DNA of 9,206 nt from the NCBI GenBank assembly GCA_913009915.1, contig CAJVYZ010000077.1, forward strand, positions 1 to 9,206, read 5' to 3'. The DNA comes from an uncultured Gemmatimonadota bacterium. Lineage in GTDB: Bacteria; Gemmatimonadota; Gemmatimonadetes; Gemmatimonadales; GWC2-71-9. Both the position numbers and the translations under genes were made by a program. Shown here one piece after another: positions 1 through 7,276 of this stretch. Numbering within the stretch: the first letter of the stretch is position 1; every line of letters starts with the position of its first letter. Under the pieces are notes generated by a model. It did no database searches. It was not told the DNA's origin and was given only the letters and a program-made list of their open reading frames with translations.

Positions 1-1051
1 AACAGTCCGCCGGGGGCAACTGCGGATTGGCCCCGTTGTTGATGGCGTTCTGATTGACGCACCCGGCCTGGGCGCTTTGGCTGCCAAACAGATTGGCACC
101 GAGCAACCCGCCGTCATCGGTGAACTGCTGGGTAAAGCCGCTCCATGCGGCGCGAGCGGTTATCGACGGCAGGAAGTCGCTCTTGACCGCCTTGGTGTTC
201 CATGCGGCGGCGTCCTCCCGGGCACGGAAAGCGTTGAGCGTCGGGTTGTCCCGCTCCGCCAGGCTGAGCAGGCTGGGCAAGGCGAAGGTCGGTAGCGTCA
301 CCTCGAACGTGGTCCGCATGCCGATGTTCTGAATGGCGATGGGAGGACGAATGCCCATCTGGCGGAACAACTCTAGTTTCCCGGCGCTCTCGGCCTGCTC
401 CGCCACGATCAACGAGGATTCCGATTGCCCCTTGGTCGCTTCCGCCTGGCGCACGTCGAGCAACGTGGCCTGCCCCAACTGGAACCGCGCCTGGGCCAGA
501 TCGAGGAATACCTGGTTGCGCTCCACCTGCTGTCGCACGACGTCCACCTGGGCGCTGGCCTGCAGCACCACCAGATACTGGTCGGTGATGTTCCCCACCA
601 GCGTGATGTCGGCGTTGTCGATGTCGGCCTGGACTGCCCGCGCATTGGCCTTTTGCAACCCCGGCCCCGTGACCGTGCGGCCGGTCAACGAATAATTGAG
701 ACCCAGGAAGTAGTTGGAGCTGACGAATGCGGGAGACCGGTTGGTGAGGCCGCCGCCGAATCGCGATTCCCCGGTGCCCGTGTAGCTCATGCCGCTGGAT
801 ACCGAGAGGGACGGGAGAAACAGCGAACTCCATGCGTTGCGCACCGCCCACGTGGCCGGTCCCTCGTCGTTGAGTACCTGCCGGTACGCCGGACTGGTGG
901 CCCTGGCCTGATCGATGGCTTCCTGCAGGCTGAGAGTCGCCTGGATCGGTGGCTTGGGGGCTAGGGACGGGCGCGTCGCGGTCGGGTCCTGCGCCACCGC
1001 CGCTGCGGGGAGCGCTAGGCACGCCACGACGAACGTATTCCAACGGCGCAT
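1..1051 (-). CDS. TolC-family outer membrane efflux protein (3' end beyond the window)
   Basis: By family, this forms the outer-membrane/periplasmic channel of a tripartite efflux pump or type I secretion system. The minus-strand frame from the ATG at 1051-1049 gives 350 residues without a stop; full TolC homologues are usually about 420-500, so roughly three quarters is present. Residues 1-20 form a Sec signal peptide (Arg-Arg start, hydrophobic core, AVA|Q cleavage site). TolC-type helices follow: SLQEAIDQARATSPAYRQ near residue 42, a VLQASAQVDVVRQQVERN helix, the characteristic AQARFQLGQATLLDVRQAE, then the second-repeat start SLLSLAERDNPTLNAFRARE. A GGAAGGA Shine-Dalgarno supports the start. 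A membrane-fusion protein and pump would be expected further downstream, outside the window. The substrate cannot be deduced. High confidence in the family, none in a specific gene name. Confidence 0.9.
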   Translation of the reverse strand, partial: MRRWNTFVVACLALPAAAVAQDPTATRPSLAPKPPIQATLSLQEAIDQARATSPAYRQVLNDEGPATWAVRNAWSSLFLPSLSVSSGMSYTGTGESRFGGGLTNRSPAFVSSNYFLGLNYSLTGRTVTGPGLQKANARAVQADIDNADITLVGNITDQYLVVLQASAQVDVVRQQVERNQVFLDLAQARFQLGQATLLDVRQAEATKGQSESSLIVAEQAESAGKLELFRQMGIRPPIAIQNIGMRTTFEVTLPTFALPSLLSLAERDNPTLNAFRAREDAAAWNTKAVKSDFLPSITARAAWSGFTQQFTDDGGLLGANLFGSQSAQAGCVNQNAINNGANPQLPPADC

Positions 1052-1181
1052 GATCGTTCCTTCCGGAGAATGAGGTGAGAACACTCGAACATACGGAGCA
1101 AAGGCCGCCGAGGTTTCACCTTGTGACGGTTGCCTTTGTGCTGGCATGATAACGACTTAGCGTGGATGTAACAGGCTGAAC
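1052..1181 (-). other. Intergenic region upstream of the TolC-family gene
   Basis: 130 bp separate the TolC-family start from the stop of the upstream secreted-protein gene. Apart from the Shine-Dalgarno and the hairpin at the upstream gene's stop, I see no convincing -35/-10 pair. The gap is long enough for the efflux gene to have its own promoter, so it need not belong to the creatininase operon although it lies on the same strand. Confidence 0.4.
1058..1064 (-). promoter_or_regulatory. Ribosome binding site of the TolC-family gene
   Basis: Read on the minus strand this is GGAAGGA, six bases before the ATG at 1051. It is one of the clearest Shine-Dalgarno sequences in the window and fixes the start of the TolC-family gene. 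Confidence 0.7.
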
Positions 1182-1195
1182 TCAGTCGTTCAGCC
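1174..1195 (-). terminator. Hairpin across the stop codon of the secreted-protein gene
   Basis: A perfect 8-bp inverted repeat, GGCTGAAC-N6-GTTCAGCC, has the stop codon (minus-strand TGA, 1184-1182) in its six-base loop. No run of U follows on the minus strand, so it is not a textbook intrinsic terminator. It could be a weak terminator, an mRNA 3'-end stabiliser, or chance. Confidence 0.35.
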
Positions 1196-1841
1196 GAACG
1201 GCCGTGATCGAGGTACCGGGGAATTCGATCGTCATGATCCGGCGGGCCGAATCGAGCAGCATGGTAGCCACCACGTCGCCGCCGAGCTGGACACGTTGGT
1301 CGCCCAGCCGGGTGGCGGTTATCCGCTGGCGCGTGCCGTCTCGGGCCAGGTACACGGTCACCACTGCTCCTTCCGTAGTCGCCAAGTCGGCCAGCACCTG
1401 GTGGAGCGCATACACGCTGTCCATCATGACATAGGCGGCGGCTCCACCGGGGAACTGGCGAGCCTCCCGCGCCTCGGCGGAAAAGCGATGAATGGTGATC
1501 CGGCCCCGGTCCTGGGCTCCTAGGTACTGCTCCGAAAGGTCCGGACCCTGGTACTCCACTTGAAACACCGTAAAGAACCCGCTGGCGCTCCGTTCCAGGA
1601 CGGTGGTGATGGTGGTGGTCGGGTCGAGCGCGGGATACCGGGTTACCGCCGAAATCGTCGTTCCCGCCGTCTTTCCGTCCGGCCCCCTCCCTGATCGGAT
1701 GGTGAACTCCTCGCGCCCGATTTCGGTTCCGTCCCGGCGAATCGAGAACACGCCCTGGTCGATCACTTGCGCCGACATGGGTGCCCAGGGGAGGGCCGCC
1801 AGCGCGGCCAGGGCCAGTAGGTACCTCGGATGCCGGTTCAT
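1182..1841 (-). CDS. Secreted protein of unknown function, coupled to the creatininase-family gene
   Basis: I do not recognise a named family. The 219-residue product has a signal peptide (residues 1-24: basic start, Ala/Leu-rich core, MSA|Q cleavage) and no later membrane segment, so it is probably periplasmic or secreted. The mature part is rich in alternating hydrophobic/polar stretches typical of beta-strands, opening with VFSIRRDGTEIGREEFTI and ending RIMTIEFPGTSITAVRLND; a beta-barrel or lipocalin-like fold such as the DUF3108/DUF6134 type is possible, but that is inference. The frame stays open upstream to about 2258, but the start at 1841 is chosen because it begins the signal peptide and forms an ATGA overlap with the preceding gene's stop. 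That overlap implies translational coupling and co-expression with the creatininase-family protein. A hairpin spans its stop codon. Confidence 0.75.
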   Translation of the reverse strand: MNRHPRYLLALAALAALPWAPMSAQVIDQGVFSIRRDGTEIGREEFTIRSGRGPDGKTAGTTISAVTRYPALDPTTTITTVLERSASGFFTVFQVEYQGPDLSEQYLGAQDRGRITIHRFSAEAREARQFPGGAAAYVMMDSVYALHQVLADLATTEGAVVTVYLARDGTRQRITATRLGDQRVQLGGDVVATMLLDSARRIMTIEFPGTSITAVRLND

Positions 1842-2566
1842 GCCGGGTGGTTGACCACGCGGTCGAGGATACGGTCTAATATGAAGGTGTACAGAGCCGC
1901 TCCTTTCTCTGGTGATGCCAGAGTCGGATACCCGGTGGCCTCCCCGGGTACGCTGACGTGGGTGGCCTTGCCCCCGCGCCGGTAGCGCGCCTTGGACTTG
2001 GCTGACGGGGCCCGGTCCTTGGCGTATTCCATCTTGACGAGATCCGGAGCGATGTAGAGCAGCAGCGAGGTCTCGAGTTCGCCACCGTGTTCCGGGCCCC
2101 GGGGTCCTGCCAGCAAGTCGCCAAAGTCGAGGCCGAAGACGTCTACCACCTTCACTTCCGCCCGTTGAACGATAATCGTGCTCAGGGCTTCTTGGTGGGG
2201 TTCGTACCCCTCGGCCGTCAGCACCAGAAAATCCGTGATCCCTGCCCCAATCTCCCACGATTCGATAAGTTCGTTCATGACCCGATGCAGTGTCTTGCGC
2301 TGTAGGCCGGCGGTAAGCGTGCCGGGATGCATCTGCGTCATGTTGACACCGAACTCTACCGTCGGAGCCCGGATCATGCCGGTACGGACCGAGAGATCAT
2401 CGGCCAGTCGCTCGACTATGATCGTGTCCCCCCCGACGGGGAGGTGCGGCCCGTGCTGTTCGGTACTCCCTACCGGCACGATCAGACACGGGTGTCGCCC
2501 CAGACGATCATCGGCGTCCGGCGGGGTCATTTCCTTTAGCCGCCACGGTCCCTGTTCGTGAGACAT
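1838..2566 (-). CDS. Creatininase-family protein with a divergent metal-site motif
   Basis: A 242-residue protein, close to the usual length of the creatininase family (metal-dependent amidohydrolases including creatininase, MftE and ArfB). The first signature is intact: PVGSTEQHGPHLPVGGDT with E36, H38 and D47 at the expected metal-ligand positions. The C-terminal signature HGGELETSLLLYIAPDLV (H160, E163, E165) is also family-typical, as is PGTLT near 81. The central NGHGGN/NGHYEN motif is replaced: the matching stretch reads LTAEGYEPHQEAL (117-128), putting Tyr121 where the second-metal His normally lies, so the site may use H124 or E122 instead or have altered chemistry. No signal peptide: cytoplasmic. 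Substrate unknown. The start at 2566 has only a weak GAGAAG upstream and overlaps the divergent kinase start; Met13 at 2530 is an alternative that still precedes the first motif. The next gene begins inside its stop codon. Confidence 0.85.
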   Translation of the reverse strand: MSHEQGPWRLKEMTPPDADDRLGRHPCLIVPVGSTEQHGPHLPVGGDTIIVERLADDLSVRTGMIRAPTVEFGVNMTQMHPGTLTAGLQRKTLHRVMNELIESWEIGAGITDFLVLTAEGYEPHQEALSTIIVQRAEVKVVDVFGLDFGDLLAGPRGPEHGGELETSLLLYIAPDLVKMEYAKDRAPSAKSKARYRRGGKATHVSVPGEATGYPTLASPEKGAALYTFILDRILDRVVNHPA

Positions 2567-2602
2567 GCTTCTCGTTGGGATTGGTCCCTCCTGCTCGGCT
2601 TG
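2531..2602. promoter_or_regulatory. Presumed divergent control region between creatininase and kinase genes
   Basis: The two divergent genes overlap at their predicted 5' ends (2558-2566), leaving no intergenic DNA. If both used their next in-frame ATG (minus 2530, plus 2603), a 72-bp gap would open. I find no convincing -35/-10 pair here and no good Shine-Dalgarno for either outer start. The region is marked because transcription of both genes must begin in or near it. Confidence 0.25.
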
Positions 2603-5600
2603 ATGCTTCTGGCCGGGGAATGGTTGCGTCAGCCCAGCCGTCTGTGGCTCGTTGCCGTCGGGGCGGTCGTTGCGGCCCTGTGGTGGCGCTACTGGCCGCC
2701 ACGGGGAGGGGCTTGGAGTCGCCGGGTGCTGCTGCTATCCGCCTCGGGCCTGGTGGTCGCCATGGGCCTGGCCCAGTGGCGCCTGGCCGCCGTGGAGTCC
2801 CGCTGGGAATCGGTCCGCGAGCAGAGCCTGGTGCGGGCTTCGCGCCGGCTGGGCGGATACTTGCGGGACGCGTACGACGAAGTCGACCGGCTCACCCTTG
2901 CCGGATCCGCCGCAGCTCCCCTGGGGCAGGCGGCCGCGTTCGCCCAGTTGGCCGATGCCCTTCCCAGCCATGGGCCCGAGTACGCCGTCGCCATCTTTCG
3001 CCCCGACGGGTCTCCCTGGGCCTGGGCCGGGCGGCATCGTCTGGCCCCGGCGCCCCTCGGTGATTCGATCTCCGTCCGCTGGAACAAATACTATCTCCTT
3101 CTGGAGATGCGGCGCCACTCGGAGGACGGTCGGATCATTCTGGCCAGCGTCGTCGTGGCGGCCGACCAGGTCACTGCCGAGCCGGACCGGAGCCTGGCCG
3201 CCGTATTCAGCGCCGATTCACGGGTAGGCCTGGAAGTATATCCTCCAGGGCAGGCACCCGACGACGACCCGGACGTTTACCACTATACCGAACCCACCAC
3301 CGCTGGTCCCCGGATCCTGTTCAGCGTCAAACCGGTGCCGCAGGAGCAGGGGGCCGCCAAGGAGTGGCTGCTCGGGCAAGGCAGGACCGCAGTGGTCTGG
3401 CTGTTGCTGCTGGTGTTCCTGGCCGGCTTGGTGGTGGTGCCGAGCCCAGCGGGGCGCTATGCCCTGATCCTGACCCAACTCTTCGTCCTCCTCAGGGCGC
3501 CGGTGGGTGAGGCTTTCGGGCTGGGGGAGCTGTTTTCTCCGGCTACGTTCTTTCGACCGCTGGTGGGGCCGTTTTCCGGTTCGGTGGGGATGATGGCCGC
3601 TACGGCGACCGTCGTCACTATCATCGGCATAGCGCTCTGGCGCCGCCGGCCGCCGCGGACGTGGATCGGGCTCCTCATCGGCGTGGCGGCCATGATAGCC
3701 GCTCCGGATCTGTATCGCGAACTGGGACGGGGCATCACCCCGCCGCGGGAGGGCGTGTCGCTCACCCTGTGGCTGACTTGGCAGTTCATGATGGTCGTCG
3801 CCGCCTCGGGGCTGCTGTTCATCGCAGCCGCGATGTTCCGGGGTCCCAAGGACATCGAGGGTTCCGGCTGGAAGATCAGGTTGACGCTTGGTGTGGTGCT
3901 GGTCCTCGTCGCCACCGTCGTCGGCACGTTCCTGTGGGACATGGGGTGGCCGCCGCTCTACATAGTGTTGTGGATTCCTCCCCTCTTTCTGGTAGTCATG
4001 CCCGCGCCGCGACGGGCCACGGCCATCGCCATCGCGGTATTGGCCGGGAGCGCGGCCGCGATGGTTACTTGGGGAGCGGTTCTGGAAGGCGCGGTCAATG
4101 TGGCCCGGCGCGACGTGCTGCAACTCGGCGCGGATCCCGATCCGCTGACGGTGGCTTCGCTCGAGCGGTTTGCCGATCGGCTGGCGGAGCAATCGGAACC
4201 CGCTTCCGCCGCCGAGCTGTACGCCCGCTGGCGCGCGTCCGATCTGGGGATCGACGGATATCCAGCGCGATTGGCCGTGTGGTCGCCGGAGGGCGAGGTG
4301 GTGGCCGACCTGCCGCTCGATTCGCTGTCCCTGACAACCGATCAGGTGAGGGATGCTGTGCTCCATCTCCCGCCCGACAGCGCACGCAGGGTAGACATTC
4401 TCCCGCTGGTTCCGGGAATCCACTACCTGCTGCTGACCCGCACCCCGTCGGGCGCTGTCGTCAGCGTCGCCGTCGGGCCGCCCACTCGACTGATCGCCAA
4501 GACCCAACTCGGCAACGCCCTCCTCCCCGATCCGGCCTCCCCGTCGCTGTACCACATCGCCATCTCGCCGCCAATGCCGAATCGGGATCCGGCACAGTTG
4601 CGCCCATTGCGGTGGAGGCGTGACCGGTGGCAGGTCCTGGGCGAGGTCGATCTCGCCTTTGGGGACGGCGTGCGTGAGGTGAGCGTCGACCTCGACCTGC
4701 GGGGACCCGTGCCCGTGTTCGTTCGTGGTGCCCTCATCATCCTGCTGAACATCCTCGTGGTGACGTTGCTGTGGCTGGTGGCGGAGTGGCTCGACGGCGA
4801 GCGGCCGCGGATTCCCGACTGGCGCCGCCTGGGGCGCTCGTTCCGCATTCGACTGGCGGGGGCTTTGGCGTTGTTCTTCATGCTCCCGGCGGTGGGGTTC
4901 GCCACCTGGAGTTTCGTGCGGCTCACCGACGAGGTTCGCAGCGGGCGCGATCTGCTGACCGGCCACCTACTGCAGGACGCGGTGGCGGTCTCGACCGGGG
5001 AGAACGACCTCCGCGGCGACTGGGGTGCCGGCCACCTCGAAGCCTTGAGCAACCGGATCGGTGCCGAGTTCTGGGTCTACGGCGGCGGCCGGCTGGGCGC
5101 CATGAGTTCTCCCATTCTGCGAGACCTCGGCCTTGCCCGCCCATTGGTGCCTCCGCGGGCCTTCGCATCGCTGGCGCTGGGGCCGGCCATCCTCTCCATG
5201 GCGTCAGAGGACCTCGCCGGTCGCCAACAGAGGGTCGGCTACCGGGTGGCGATGCCGGGGCCGCAGGAACGGATCGTCATTCTGGCCACCCGGCAACTGG
5301 GCTACCAGGCCGGTTTGGAACACCGGCTGCTCGATCTCGCCTTTCTCCTCCTTCTCGCCACCCTCGGCGGTCTGGCCGCGGCGTTGGTCGCGGCCCGTTG
5401 GGTCGCGGGGGCGCTGTCACTGCCGGTGGCAGACCTCAGGCGCTCGGCCATCGCCATCGGCAAGGGGCTGCCGTTGCCGCAGCCCCAGCGAGTGCCGCCC
5501 CTGGAGTTCGAACCGGTGTTTGGGGCTTTCGAACGCATGGAAGAGGACATCCGCTCGAGTCGAGCCGACCTGGAAGCCGCTCGCCAACGAACGGCCACCG

Positions 5601-6601
5601 TGCTGGCCACCGTGGCCACTGGCGTCGTTGGCATCGACGGCGAGGGACGCGTGTTGATAGCCAATCGCCGTGCCGCCGAGTTCCTCGGCGTCGCCCTGGA
5701 ACAAGGTGATGACTTCGCTGCCACGCTGGCTCCCGAGTGGGGCGCTGTGCTTACCCTGGTGCAACCGCTATTGACCCAACCGGCGACCGAAGACCGCACG
5801 GCCGAGATCTACGTTCGGCACCGGCGTTACAGCGTGCACTGTGCCTCGTTGGGAACAGGTGTCGGCGGCGCCGTCATTGCCGTCACCGACGTCACCGACC
5901 TGGCTCAGGCCGAGCGGGTACTGGCGTGGGGAGAAATGGCGCGTCAGGTGGCCCACGAAATCAAGAACCCCCTCACTCCCATGCGTCTCGGCGTGCAGCA
6001 CATGCAGCGGGTCCACCGCGACCGGCCGGAGGCGTTGGGGGACGTGGTCAGCGATACCGGGGATCGGATCCTGGCCGAGATCGACCGTCTCGATCGCATC
6101 GCTCGCGCTTTCAGCCGGTTCGCTTCTCCCGAGGATACCGGCGCCCCGCTGGTGGAGGTCGACTTGGCCGGGGCGGCGGCGGAAGTGGTGCACCTGTATG
6201 GCCTGACGGAAGACGGCGCCACGGTCGAACTGCATAGCGAACGGCCGGCCACCGGATCGGCCCGGCGCGACGAAGTAAAGGAAGTGCTGGTCAACCTGTT
6301 GGAGAACGCCCGGCAGGCCGGCGCCGGCCACATCGTCGTGTCGGTAGCTCCGGGACACCTGAGTGTGTCCGACGACGGCTGCGGCATGCCCGACCACCTC
6401 AGGGCACGCATCTTCGAGCCGCGCTTCTCGACGACGTCGAGCGGTGCCGGACTGGGGCTGGCGATCGTCAAACGGCAGGTGGAGAGTTGGGGTGGGACGA
6501 TTGCGGTCGAGAGCGTGGAGGGGGAGGGGACGACGGTGACGATAAGGCTGGGCAGCGAGGGCAGCGGGAGCAGCGGGGGCAGTGGGGGCAGTGGTGGCTG
6601 A
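2558..6601 (+). CDS. Giant multi-pass sensor histidine kinase, NtrY-like catalytic core
   Basis: At 1347 residues it is far longer than a typical sensor kinase. Visible order: about three N-terminal membrane segments (residues 10-72); a first extracytoplasmic segment (about 75-275); a hydrophobic block of six or more segments (about 278-515); a second soluble segment (about 515-715); membrane segments near 723-748 and 767-787; a third segment (about 790-920); a last membrane helix (about 927-950); HAMP (about 950-1005); PAS (about 1009-1118); HisKA with phospho-acceptor H1133 in HEIKNPLTP, the NtrY-type H box; and HATPase with N box NLLENAR (N1246, N1250), G1 DDGCG (1272-1276) and G2 GAGLGL (1296-1301). 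All catalytic motifs are intact. The signal is unknown and no response regulator is in the window. The GTG start lacks a Shine-Dalgarno; ATG at 2603 (Met16) is the alternative. The last 16 residues (GSEGSGSSGGSGGSGG) come from a repeat that recurs downstream. Confidence 0.93.
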   Translation: MRHASRWDWSLLLGLMLLAGEWLRQPSRLWLVAVGAVVAALWWRYWPPRGGAWSRRVLLLSASGLVVAMGLAQWRLAAVESRWESVREQSLVRASRRLGGYLRDAYDEVDRLTLAGSAAAPLGQAAAFAQLADALPSHGPEYAVAIFRPDGSPWAWAGRHRLAPAPLGDSISVRWNKYYLLLEMRRHSEDGRIILASVVVAADQVTAEPDRSLAAVFSADSRVGLEVYPPGQAPDDDPDVYHYTEPTTAGPRILFSVKPVPQEQGAAKEWLLGQGRTAVVWLLLLVFLAGLVVVPSPAGRYALILTQLFVLLRAPVGEAFGLGELFSPATFFRPLVGPFSGSVGMMAATATVVTIIGIALWRRRPPRTWIGLLIGVAAMIAAPDLYRELGRGITPPREGVSLTLWLTWQFMMVVAASGLLFIAAAMFRGPKDIEGSGWKIRLTLGVVLVLVATVVGTFLWDMGWPPLYIVLWIPPLFLVVMPAPRRATAIAIAVLAGSAAAMVTWGAVLEGAVNVARRDVLQLGADPDPLTVASLERFADRLAEQSEPASAAELYARWRASDLGIDGYPARLAVWSPEGEVVADLPLDSLSLTTDQVRDAVLHLPPDSARRVDILPLVPGIHYLLLTRTPSGAVVSVAVGPPTRLIAKTQLGNALLPDPASPSLYHIAISPPMPNRDPAQLRPLRWRRDRWQVLGEVDLAFGDGVREVSVDLDLRGPVPVFVRGALIILLNILVVTLLWLVAEWLDGERPRIPDWRRLGRSFRIRLAGALALFFMLPAVGFATWSFVRLTDEVRSGRDLLTGHLLQDAVAVSTGENDLRGDWGAGHLEALSNRIGAEFWVYGGGRLGAMSSPILRDLGLARPLVPPRAFASLALGPAILSMASEDLAGRQQRVGYRVAMPGPQERIVILATRQLGYQAGLEHRLLDLAFLLLLATLGGLAAALVAARWVAGALSLPVADLRRSAIAIGKGLPLPQPQRVPPLEFEPVFGAFERMEEDIRSSRADLEAARQRTATVLATVATGVVGIDGEGRVLIANRRAAEFLGVALEQGDDFAATLAPEWGAVLTLVQPLLTQPATEDRTAEIYVRHRRYSVHCASLGTGVGGAVIAVTDVTDLAQAERVLAWGEMARQVAHEIKNPLTPMRLGVQHMQRVHRDRPEALGDVVSDTGDRILAEIDRLDRIARAFSRFASPEDTGAPLVEVDLAGAAAEVVHLYGLTEDGATVELHSERPATGSARRDEVKEVLVNLLENARQAGAGHIVVSVAPGHLSVSDDGCGMPDHLRARIFEPRFSTTSSGAGLGLAIVKRQVESWGGTIAVESVEGEGTTVTIRLGSEGSGSSGGSGGSGG
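6550..6600 (+). repeat. Repeat R1: G-rich nonamer array inside the kinase 3' end
   Basis: Imperfect tandem nonamers of the GGCAGCGAG/GGCAGTGGG type run to the kinase stop codon. Bases 6550-6585 are identical over 36 bp to 7961-7996 in repeat R2, in the same orientation. R1 has the G-rich core but lacks the flanking 16-mers and hairpins of R2 and R3. Read in frame it encodes the Gly/Ser tail of the kinase. Confidence 0.85.
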
Positions 6602-6609
6602 ATCGACGT

Positions 6610-6659
6610 TACCGCCCGATACCGCCTGGTACCGCCCTTTACCGCCCTTTACCGCCTGT
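6610..6659. repeat. Five tandem TACCGCC decamers between convergent genes
   Basis: Five units of TACCGCC(C/T)NN start at 6610, 6620, 6630, 6640 and 6650, exactly 10 bp apart, filling most of the 66-bp gap between the kinase stop (6601) and the Fic-gene stop (6668). The period equals about one helical turn, so the TACCGCC cores lie on the same face of the DNA. No hairpin or T-run is seen, so it does not look like an intrinsic terminator for either gene. Confidence 0.85.
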
Positions 6660-6667
6660 CCGTTATT

Positions 6668-7276
6668 CTAGTGGCGGGTGAACTCGATCAGGGGCAGATA
6701 GTTGCCGCAATCAGCGGCGCGGAGGGCGGCGATGTAGCTGCTGCGAACAACGCCGGCGTCGTCTATGGTGCTTGAGCCCCAACTGAATGGGGGAGTGTCG
6801 TTCTCTTTGAGAAGAGCGTCGGCGGCCAGGCGGGCGTGCCTTCCATTGCCGTTGGGGAACAGGTGAATCGAAACGAGTCTGTGGTGGAATCGGACGGCTA
6901 GTTCGTCGAAACCGAACGTCTTGTTCTCGATCTGATATGCCACGTCGGCAACCAGCGCTCGAGTGCTCTCGGGTATGTGTGGCCAGTGCACCCCGATATT
7001 CTTGTCGGTCTTCCGAAACGTTCCCGCCCAATCCCACGTTTGTGAAAACATCCGCCTGTGGAGCTCCAGGAGAGTGGTCACCAGGAGTATGCTCTTCCGG
7101 GACCGACGAATTTCTATCCATTGGAATCCCTGGATGATGTTGGCGGCCTCCCAGGCGTTCAGTTCCCCCCTGGTCGTGATGTGTGAAGGGATGAGGCCGT
7201 CCGCCTCATCGGGATCCAAGGGGGTGGCCCCCGGCGGCGGGGGCGGGGGCGGGGGCTCAGTCACTGGCGGAGTCAC
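6668..7276 (-). CDS. Fic-domain protein, mobile mystery protein B family
   Basis: Fic proteins transfer AMP or related groups from nucleotides to target proteins. The 202-residue product has the Fic motif HLFPNGNGRHAR at 138-149, with catalytic H138 and the GNGR and final Arg anion-binding residues present, but Asn142 in place of the usual Asp/Glu. PLDPDEADGLIPSH, ITTRGELNAWEAANI and QTWDWAGTFRKTDKNIGVHWPHI resemble mobile mystery protein B (TIGR02613 type), which is typically found beside protein A, as here. No canonical S/T-x3-E-G/N inhibitory helix is obvious; TTRGE at 34-38 is the nearest. No ATG is suitable: GTG at 7276 has AAGGA nine bases upstream; GTG at 7264 is the alternative. Either overlaps the regulator's 3' end, implying coupled translation. 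Residues 8-15 are eight consecutive prolines, unusual this close to a start. Target unknown. Confidence 0.85.
   Translation of the reverse strand: MTPPVTEPPPPPPPPGATPLDPDEADGLIPSHITTRGELNAWEAANIIQGFQWIEIRRSRKSILLVTTLLELHRRMFSQTWDWAGTFRKTDKNIGVHWPHIPESTRALVADVAYQIENKTFGFDELAVRFHHRLVSIHLFPNGNGRHARLAADALLKENDTPPFSWGSSTIDDAGVVRSSYIAALRAADCGNYLPLIEFTRH

Noticed and set aside
114..1043. Minus-strand 309-codon frame overlapping the TolC-family gene
   Set aside because: It is in another frame from the TolC sequence, is Gly/Arg/Pro-rich and domainless. The TolC frame has a signal peptide, a Shine-Dalgarno and family motifs.
1842..2258. N-terminal extension of the secreted-protein frame
   Set aside because: The frame is open but overlaps the creatininase gene on the same strand, and the extension is low-complexity. 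The internal Met at 1841 begins a clear signal peptide and forms an ATGA junction.
3218..4966. 582-codon open frame antisense to the histidine kinase
   Set aside because: A by-product of high GC and codon bias in the kinase. It is low-complexity, rich in Arg, Pro, Gln and His, has no recognisable domain, and lies opposite a gene with intact catalytic motifs.
6487..6681. Short plus-strand frame crossing the kinase 3' end and the decamer array
   Set aside because: It consists of out-of-frame kinase sequence plus the tandem decamers; no Shine-Dalgarno and no recognisable content.
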